Shown here one piece after another: positions 1 through 4,457 of a stretch of DNA of 8,328 nt. Location of the stretch: positions 1 to 8,328 of the forward strand of contig JAGLTP010000370.1 of NCBI GenBank assembly GCA_023135215.1, written 5' to 3'. Numbering within the stretch: position 1 is the first letter of the stretch; every line of letters begins with the position of its first letter. The DNA comes from Candidatus Heimdallarchaeota archaeon. GTDB taxonomy: Archaea; Asgardarchaeota; Heimdallarchaeia; Heimdallarchaeales; Heimdallarchaeaceae. Made by a program: the position numbers and the translations under genes. Below the pieces are notes generated by a model, which saw only the letters and a list, made by a program, of their open reading frames with translations, searched no databases and was not told where the DNA came from.

Positions 1-371
1 GTACTCTTGACAATGATCACTTTGAATTTTTGTTGTTTTTTGAGGATTCGTCCTATATTTCTTGCAGCTTCTTCTACATACTCGTAATTCATAGAACCGT
101 CAGGTAAAGAAGGAGTGCCTACGCAAATGAAGATGACATCTGATTTTTCTATAACGTAGTCTACATCAGTTGTAGCTTCAAGCAGTTGACTTTCTAAAGC
201 TGTATGAAGCAGATCATCTAATCCCTCTTCAAATATAGGAGATTTACCTTTGTTTATAGATTCGATTTTTTCAGGAATTACGTCAGCACAAAAAACCTTG
301 TGTCCTTTACTAGCAAGACATACTCCTGTTACTAATCCAACATATCCTGTACCTATTATACCAACATTCAT
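1..371 (-). CDS. ugd: UDP-glucose 6-dehydrogenase family protein (N-terminal part, cut by window edge)
   Basis: Reading from the ATG at 371-369 to the window edge gives 123 codons with no stop, so this is the N-terminal third of an enzyme usually about 430 residues long. It opens with the Rossmann NAD-binding motif GTGYVGLVTG (residues 7-16). An acidic residue (D30) ends the second strand, where NAD enzymes bind the ribose. SPIFEEGL (44-51), FICVGTP (81-87) and the closing VKST (121-124) follow in the order seen in Ugd/TuaD proteins. The family oxidises a nucleotide sugar alcohol to the uronic acid in two NAD-dependent steps, in the cytoplasm, to supply surface polysaccharide or protein glycosylation. 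The catalytic Cys and the substrate-binding domain lie outside the window, so GDP-mannose or UDP-HexNAc dehydrogenase cannot be excluded. A TATA-like element lies about 25 bases upstream. The gene diverges from the HD phosphohydrolase. Confidence 0.87.
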   Translation of the reverse strand, partial: MNVGIIGTGYVGLVTGVCLASKGHKVFCADVIPEKIESINKGKSPIFEEGLDDLLHTALESQLLEATTDVDYVIEKSDVIFICVGTPSLPDGSMNYEYVEEAARNIGRILKKQQKFKVIIVKS

Positions 372-381
372 TAGAATTTAG

Positions 382-408
382 ACAAAAAAAGAGTATATCA
401 ATTTTTGT
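382..408. repeat. Inverted repeat flanking the TATA box of the dehydrogenase gene
   Basis: The left arm ACAAAAA (382-388) is the exact reverse complement of TTTTTGT (402-408), with a 13-base spacer that contains the TATA-like element. One mismatch further out, two more pairs match (379-380 with 410-411). It could be an operator. Because the arms are A/T homopolymer-like, chance is a serious alternative. Confidence 0.4.
391..400 (-). promoter_or_regulatory. Putative archaeal TATA box for the dehydrogenase gene
   Basis: On the minus strand this reads TGATATACTC, centred about 25 bases upstream of the ATG at 371. An A-rich ACAAAAAT stretch just upstream could serve as the BRE. No Shine-Dalgarno precedes the ATG, so the transcript would start at or very near the start codon. 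The assignment rests on position and composition only. Confidence 0.5.
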
Positions 409-430
409 TTATTATTAATTTTCAGTGAAC

Positions 431-449
431 CCAAAACATTATTTTATAG
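431..449 (+). promoter_or_regulatory. Putative archaeal promoter (BRE plus TATA) of the HD phosphohydrolase gene
   Basis: CCAAAAC (431-437) resembles a BRE, and TTTTATAG (442-449) follows as the TATA element, 20-27 bases before the ATG at 469. That spacing predicts transcription starting at or within a few bases of the start codon. The 19 bases before the ATG contain no Shine-Dalgarno sequence, which supports leaderless translation. Confidence 0.55.
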
Positions 450-457
450 TTAATGTT
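435..457. repeat. Perfect 7-bp inverted repeat enclosing the TATA box of the HD gene
   Basis: AACATTA (435-441) and its exact reverse complement TAATGTT (451-457) enclose a 9-base spacer that is the TATA element itself. Half-site centres are 16 bases apart. A dimeric repressor bound here would cover the BRE/TATA and the start-site region, a common arrangement for archaeal operators. Function is inferred; the symmetry is seen directly. Confidence 0.5.
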
Positions 458-468
458 ACAGAACTCCA

Positions 469-1785
469 ATGACAGTTTACAGATCCATAGCTGATACAGT
501 ACACAAATACATTGATGTTCCTGAAAAACTCTTTATAGATATTATAGATACAGGGGAATTCCAGAGGTTGAGACGAATTATTCAACTTGGTGGCGTTTCA
601 ATTTCATATCCTTCAGCCACACACAGTCGATTTATGCATAGTCTAGGAGCGAGTCATGTAGCAAATGGTATTGCATCAGAGTTAAATCATAAACACCCAG
701 ATATTCTATCCAAAGACGATAAAACTTTAGTTATTCTCACTGCATTAATTCATGATATTGGACATGGACCTTTCAGTCACATGTTCGAAGATACGATTAG
801 AATGCTTTGCAGAAATTCAGAAAATCCCAATTGTGCAGAGAAATTCACAGCTTTTGAGAGACATGAAAATCTATCTGAACAGATCGTTTTAGATGGCACA
901 TCAGAGATTGCAACAATTTTAGAAAAAGAAGGATTTAATTGTCATAGAATCGCAGATTTGATTCAAGGGAGAAGTGTAGAAGATAAGCCCTTCTATAATC
1001 AAGTTATAAATTCCCAACTGGACGCAGATGCGTTAGATTATTTAATGCGAGATTCAGTTGCAACTGGTGTTTCTTTTGGGATGTATAATCTCGAAAGATT
1101 GTTTGCTATGCTAGAACTTACACCAGATGGATTAATGGTTATCAGAGAAAAAGGATTACAATCAATTGAGCAAGTAGTTATAGCACTCTATATGCAATTT
1201 ACACGAGTTTATTTCCACAAAACTGTCAGATGCTGGGAATATATGTTGAAGCTGTTCATATCTCAAGTAATTCAGAAAACAGAAGAAAAACATAATTTAG
1301 TTGTTTTACCTTTCATTCAAGACTTTGTTGATAAACCATATTGGAAATCCTTGATGGGACTTACTGATGATATAATCTACACACAGTTGCAATATTCAGC
1401 AAAGAAAGAAGAAAATGATCCATTTATCCAAAAACTAGCGAAAGACATCCTGCATAGGAATCTATACAAGAGTATACCACTGACAGAAGAAATGGCACAA
1501 AACATAATCGAGAATGAGGAAAAAATTAATTTTATCGTTCGGAAGCATGGTTATCCAACAATTAGCTGGGAGGTCGATCAATTCATTAGCAGATACTATA
1601 CTACTTTTGATGAAGAAGATAGATTTGCTATTATGCTGAAAATGAAAGATGGGTCTCTTAAACAACTATCAGAAGTGTCTGAAATTGTTGCGGGGTTAAC
1701 AAAGCCAAAATACAATAATCTATTAATTTTCCCCGCCCCTTGTAGAGATGACATAACCAAACTAGTAAAAGAATTTCCAAAATAA
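469..1785 (+). CDS. HD-domain phosphohydrolase, SAMHD1/COG1078-like (probable dNTP triphosphohydrolase)
   Basis: This 438-residue cytoplasmic protein is full length for the COG1078 family. The N-terminus carries the family's typical FQRLRRIIQLGG (31-42) and YPSATHSRFMHSLG (47-60). The HD metal centre is complete by comparison with human SAMHD1: H57 (equivalent to H167), H95-D96 in HDIGHGPFSH (H206-D207) and D190 in LDYLMRD (D311). H132 in the FERHEN segment matches the SAMHD1 active-site histidine H233. Family members hydrolyse dNTPs to deoxynucleosides and triphosphate, or act on other phosphoesters, so nucleotide-pool control is the likely role. The substrate cannot be fixed from sequence. 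The SAM domain of SAMHD1 is absent, as in prokaryotic relatives. The region after about residue 270 is divergent. The ATG at 469 is favoured by the family N-terminus and by a well-placed TATA element. The gene stands alone, diverging from the dehydrogenase and converging on the zinc-ribbon gene 22 bases away. Confidence 0.92.
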   Translation: MTVYRSIADTVHKYIDVPEKLFIDIIDTGEFQRLRRIIQLGGVSISYPSATHSRFMHSLGASHVANGIASELNHKHPDILSKDDKTLVILTALIHDIGHGPFSHMFEDTIRMLCRNSENPNCAEKFTAFERHENLSEQIVLDGTSEIATILEKEGFNCHRIADLIQGRSVEDKPFYNQVINSQLDADALDYLMRDSVATGVSFGMYNLERLFAMLELTPDGLMVIREKGLQSIEQVVIALYMQFTRVYFHKTVRCWEYMLKLFISQVIQKTEEKHNLVVLPFIQDFVDKPYWKSLMGLTDDIIYTQLQYSAKKEENDPFIQKLAKDILHRNLYKSIPLTEEMAQNIIENEEKINFIVRKHGYPTISWEVDQFISRYYTTFDEEDRFAIMLKMKDGSLKQLSEVSEIVAGLTKPKYNNLLIFPAPCRDDITKLVKEFPK

Positions 1786-1800
1786 AGAAAAAAAAGAAAA
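1786..1800 (-). terminator. T-rich terminator after the minus-strand membrane/zinc-ribbon genes
   Basis: Just past the TAG stop at 1808, the minus strand runs through a nearly pure T tract broken by single Cs, with no hairpin. Oligo-T in the non-template strand is sufficient for intrinsic termination in archaea. The tract fills the 22-base gap between convergent genes. Confidence 0.5.
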
Positions 1801-1807
1801 GGAATGA

Positions 1808-2581
1808 CTAAAACTGGTCAGAATAATTAGAATAACTATCATCCTTTTTTTCAGGTTCCGGTGGTTTAAATTCTGATTGTTGAGGTTCTGGTGGTTTAGG
1901 AGCTGGAGGATCAGATTTTGCTTCAGAAGTCAATTTTTCCGGTCTTAGAACATGACCACAGTTTTTACACAAAGCAAATTTCTTTTTGGTGGTTTCTCCA
2001 CAATAATGGCATCTTACATATCTTCTAATTAAGTGAAGATTAAATTGCTTCCAAAGTAATGCCCATACAATACCCAAGGAACCTATGATCTGCACCGCTG
2101 TAGATTGTAAAGCTTGCTCTATCCAAGTATAAACTTTCTCAAGTGTTCTCAGAGGGATTACGTTTATTTCAAACGCTTGTCTGAAGATAAAGTCCCCAAA
2201 ATTAGAATCAGATACTGCAACTATCAACGTTGTATTTCCAGTCTTGAGATCAGCACTATCGATAGTAAGTGACGCTGGAAGATCAAAATCCTCTTCAATT
2301 AATTCGTCGCCTAGAAATATATCAGCAGTAGGAGCTATAATACTAGCAGGTATCTGAGTTTTAACATCAATATACAGATTCAAGTCGCTAAGTTCTTTAA
2401 CTTCAAGAGGGGAAGGATCAATCTCCACTATTATTGGGTTCATGTATATTGTAACTTCTTTAGAAAGCTCTGTTGATAAGTAACCGATTTTTGATGCGTT
2501 TATAATTATAGGGATTCCGATTTCTGATTTATGGTAACATGTGAGACTATCTGTTGTAAATACGCTCTTTTGTTTTCTCAC
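1808..2581 (-). CDS. Unknown membrane-anchored protein: beta-rich domain, one TM helix, zinc ribbon, KPPEP tail
   Basis: I do not recognise a named family for this 257-residue product. Residues 1-143 are rich in beta-type segments and resemble one or two Ig-like folds (for example SKEVTIYMNP near 40-49 and NTTLIVAVSD near 116-125). A hydrophobic helix lies at about 163-179 (VQIIGSLGIVWALLW), followed by basic NLHLIRRYVR. Next is a four-cysteine zinc ribbon, C191-x2-C194 and C205-x2-C208. The tail (224-245) is rich in Pro, Glu and Lys and contains KPPEP twice. There is no N-terminal signal peptide. The start is GTG at 2581, overlapping the upstream gene's TGA as GTGA, with no Shine-Dalgarno. 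Positive charge after the helix suggests a cytoplasmic ribbon and tail and an external beta domain, which is hard to achieve without a signal. The ORF may therefore be the C-terminal half of the upstream protein (see findings). If separate, it is translationally coupled to it. Confidence 0.72.
   Translation of the reverse strand: MRKQKSVFTTDSLTCYHKSEIGIPIIINASKIGYLSTELSKEVTIYMNPIIVEIDPSPLEVKELSDLNLYIDVKTQIPASIIAPTADIFLGDELIEEDFDLPASLTIDSADLKTGNTTLIVAVSDSNFGDFIFRQAFEINVIPLRTLEKVYTWIEQALQSTAVQIIGSLGIVWALLWKQFNLHLIRRYVRCHYCGETTKKKFALCKNCGHVLRPEKLTSEAKSDPPAPKPPEPQQSEFKPPEPEKKDDSYSNYSDQF
1845..1851 (+). terminator. Possible T7 terminator for the HD gene
   Basis: A run of seven Ts lies 60 bases beyond the HD gene stop, inside the 3' end of the opposing zinc-ribbon gene. 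No hairpin precedes it. It is the first plus-strand T run of this length after the stop. Confidence 0.35.
1854..1898. repeat. Two 15-bp near-identical direct repeats encoding the KPPEP motifs
   Basis: GGTTCCGGTGGTTTA (1854-1868) recurs as GGTTCTGGTGGTTTA (1884-1898), one base different and 30 bases apart. On the minus strand each copy encodes KPPEP in the zinc-ribbon protein tail. A short coding duplication is the simple explanation. Confidence 0.7.
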
Positions 2582-3288
2582 TGGAATATTTCAATATACA
2601 TTGTGCTTCGGGCAGTAAACAGATCTTGACTATCCTTATCTTCAACAGTGATTAATCTGAATATATCTACAAAAATAATGAGGAGGAGGATAGGATAGAG
2701 AGGGATTAAGAGTATATAGAGACCAATGGATTTTAGGATAAACATCTTCTTATTTTCGATTTGCGATGGAAGAGACTGAATGAAGATTATAGTAAAGCGA
2801 TCATAGAACAAGAACAAATTTGCGAAAAGTAAGAATCCAATAACAATGTACATATACTGGACATAATCAATTAATATTATTCCTTGTGAAATGAGTATGA
2901 ATAGAACAATCACTACTGAACTGTGTAGAACCTGTACTATACCATAAAACAATCTATTTTTCCAGTTGGAATAAAAGTCTATTTTTGCTTGTTTTCGAGC
3001 TTCTTTTCGTTTAGCTCCCTCATCCTTTCTTTTAGGGAATAGAAGTACAATCCATAAGAGATTGAATAAGTAAGAGAATAAAACAACGAAAAATCCAGCA
3101 GCAAAAAGAAAGAATACTGCTTGGTACCATATTGCTCGATTTGAAGCTAGTGGACCATAGGAACCACCAATGAAAGTTAAGGGACCAAGTGCTAGGCTTA
3201 TAGCTAAGAATATTCGATGATTATACCACTTTCGGTTCATAGCTTGGATTGCAGCAACTGCTTCTCCTTTATGATTTTCTTCACTCAT
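2578..3288 (-). CDS. Unknown polytopic membrane protein (about five TM helices)
   Basis: No family is recognised for this 236-residue product. Hydrophobic segments suggest helices at about 26-45, 55-84, 114-137, 143-163 and 183-210. Strongly basic segments, PKRKDEGAKRKEARKQAK (85-102) and the stretch between helices 4 and 5, should face the cytoplasm by the positive-inside rule. This gives an N-in topology with an external C-terminus. After the last helix the chain continues with a short polar segment ending YIEIFQ. The ATG at 3288 has a TATA-like element 23-32 bases upstream and no Shine-Dalgarno. The TGA stop overlaps the GTG of the zinc-ribbon ORF as GTGA. The pair is either a coupled operon or one gene split by a frame change. 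It diverges from the phosphotransferase gene. A transport, receptor or envelope-stress role would be speculation. Confidence 0.75.
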   Translation of the reverse strand: MSEENHKGEAVAAIQAMNRKWYNHRIFLAISLALGPLTFIGGSYGPLASNRAIWYQAVFFLFAAGFFVVLFSYLFNLLWIVLLFPKRKDEGAKRKEARKQAKIDFYSNWKNRLFYGIVQVLHSSVVIVLFILISQGIILIDYVQYMYIVIGFLLFANLFLFYDRFTIIFIQSLPSQIENKKMFILKSIGLYILLIPLYPILLLIIFVDIFRLITVEDKDSQDLFTARSTMYIEIFQ

Positions 3289-3309
3289 TATTTCTTAGGA
3301 TATGTGGTG

Positions 3310-3326
3310 CGATAATAAATCTATCG
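3310..3326. repeat. Short inverted repeat around the TATA box of the membrane-protein gene
   Basis: CGATA (3310-3314) and TATCG (3322-3326) are exact reverse complements, with a 7-base spacer lying in the TATA-like region. Five-base arms are short enough to occur by chance, so this is a weak operator candidate. Confidence 0.3.
3311..3320 (-). promoter_or_regulatory. Putative archaeal TATA box for the membrane-protein/zinc-ribbon genes
   Basis: On the minus strand this reads ATTTATTATC, 23-32 bases upstream of the ATG at 3288. Position and composition match an archaeal TATA element feeding a leaderless or very short-leader transcript. Confidence 0.5.
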
Positions 3327-3356
3327 ACAAAACCAGAATGCCTATTCACATTGAGA

Positions 3357-3386
3357 GTTAAAATAATATATTGGAATGTTAAAATA
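3357..3386. repeat. 9-bp direct repeat flanking the TATA box of the phosphotransferase gene
   Basis: GTTAAAATA occurs exactly at 3357-3365 and at 3378-3386, 21 bases apart, which is two helical turns. The copies bracket the TATA-like element, and the second ends 12 bases before the ATG. It may be a tandem regulator site on one DNA face. AT-rich composition makes chance possible. Confidence 0.4.
3361..3371 (+). promoter_or_regulatory. Putative archaeal TATA box for the phosphotransferase gene
   Basis: AAATAATATAT is centred about 32 bases before the ATG at 3398, predicting a leader of only a few bases. No Shine-Dalgarno is present. An upstream ATG at 3390 is in another frame and is not a usable alternative start. 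Confidence 0.45.
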
Positions 3387-3397
3387 GAAATGGAAAA

Positions 3398-4444
3398 ATG
3401 GAAGTAGATGACAGAATTTATGGTATTTTAAATTATAAGCAGCTAGAATTCTTTTGTAAAAGATTCAATATAGAACCAACTGAACTTCATGCCAATTTTG
3501 ATGGATGGAGAAAATTGGTTTTATATACAGAAGATAAAGTCTTCCTCTTTCCCAGAGATCCTAGTGGTGTTTTTTGGTTAGATATGGAAACAACAGTTTA
3601 TGAATTGTTCAATGATTATCCGAATCTTCCTGTTCCTAGATTTTTCGAGAAAGTTAAGGATGATAAAATAAACTATTATGACTTTACAGTTGCATCGAGA
3701 TTAAAAGGAATCCCTTATTCAAAAATAGAAGAAGATGTTACTTTAAAAGAGGTTTCAAGAATGCTTACCAATCTATCATCTGTTTTTGCTTTATGGCATG
3801 AAATCCCTATACAGAAACTTCCTGGAAAAATCATGCAAAGAACAGAGCTTTTTGATGAAAATCAGTACAAATGGGAGATTCAGTTATTATCTCCAAAAAC
3901 AATGCAAAAGGCAGTTAATCATGTTCATCAAGAAGTAATTAAGTATGCGGGAAAATCTCATAAAGAATTATTGAGAATCCTTGACTCAGATCAAACAAAA
4001 TCTATTTGGAATCAATGCTTAACAGAGTTAGTTTCTCTTTCTCATGTTCTTGTTCATGCAGACATTCACGAAGATCAGATCCTTGTGGAATCAAAAGACA
4101 ATATGAAAATTACAGGAATCTTAGATTGGGAAACTGTAATGTATGGACATCCTGTTTGGGAATTTAATTTCTTTGAATGGGGTCTTAGAATCTGGAATTG
4201 GTGGGAATATTTCACTGATTTTAGAAGAACTATGTGGAAAACATATTTAGATAAAAGAGGAATTGAATTGAATACATTGGAAGGATTAGATCTTTTCTAC
4301 TCTCTTTCCGAATTCTTAATTATATTGAAACCTGGAAAATCTTTGAGAAATTTAATCGGAAACGATTTTTCAAACTCTTTAAAGCTGTGTTTGGAAAAAC
4401 TAGTTAACATAACAGAAAGATTAGTTATTGAATTGAAAAAATAA
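3398..4444 (+). CDS. APH/choline-kinase-like phosphotransferase
   Basis: This 348-residue cytoplasmic protein has the kinase-like fold of the aminoglycoside phosphotransferase superfamily. The small lobe includes KLVLYTEDKVFLFPRD (39-54), with R53 about where many members carry the strand-3 Lys or Arg. The Brenner-type catalytic loop is HADIHEDQIL (220-229), with D222 as the presumed catalytic base. The metal-binding Asp is D243 in GILDWE (240-245), followed by GHPVWEF (250-256), the usual GDPxxDL position. Unusually, the conserved Asn of HGDLHxxN is Gln here (Q227). Family members use ATP or GTP to phosphorylate small hydroxylated substrates such as sugars, choline, homoserine, macrolides or aminoglycosides. 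Nothing in the sequence fixes the substrate, and a resistance role should not be assumed. The C-terminal 90 residues are helical and rich in Trp and Phe. The gene is monocistronic, diverging from the membrane-protein gene and converging on the exporter operon 13 bases away. Confidence 0.82.
   Translation: MEVDDRIYGILNYKQLEFFCKRFNIEPTELHANFDGWRKLVLYTEDKVFLFPRDPSGVFWLDMETTVYELFNDYPNLPVPRFFEKVKDDKINYYDFTVASRLKGIPYSKIEEDVTLKEVSRMLTNLSSVFALWHEIPIQKLPGKIMQRTELFDENQYKWEIQLLSPKTMQKAVNHVHQEVIKYAGKSHKELLRILDSDQTKSIWNQCLTELVSLSHVLVHADIHEDQILVESKDNMKITGILDWETVMYGHPVWEFNFFEWGLRIWNWWEYFTDFRRTMWKTYLDKRGIELNTLEGLDLFYSLSEFLIILKPGKSLRNLIGNDFSNSLKLCLEKLVNITERLVIELKK
4436..4441 (-). terminator. Possible T6 terminator of the ABC exporter operon
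   Basis: Six consecutive Ts on the minus strand lie 17 bases past the TAA stop at 4458, inside the last codons of the opposing phosphotransferase gene. No hairpin is visible, consistent with archaeal oligo-T termination. Confidence 0.35.
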
Positions 4445-4457
4445 GAATGAGAGAGTT

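Noticed and set aside
1462..1665. Minus-strand open frame of 67 codons
   Set aside because: It lies wholly inside the HD phosphohydrolase gene on the opposite strand, has no promoter or Shine-Dalgarno, and resembles no known protein.
2575..2600. Programmed -1 ribosomal frameshift site
   Set aside because: No slippery heptamer or downstream stem-loop was found at the junction; a sequencing indel, a true mutation or simple GTGA coupling are better explanations.
469..3288. An antiviral defence island built around the HD enzyme and the membrane proteins
   Set aside because: The genes are on opposite strands with separate promoters, and there is no nuclease, cyclase, transposase or CRISPR nearby; shared function is unsupported.
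3398..4444. Aminoglycoside resistance gene
   Set aside because: Only the superfamily fold and catalytic motifs are visible; most such proteins in non-pathogens act on other metabolites, and there is no mobile or resistance context.
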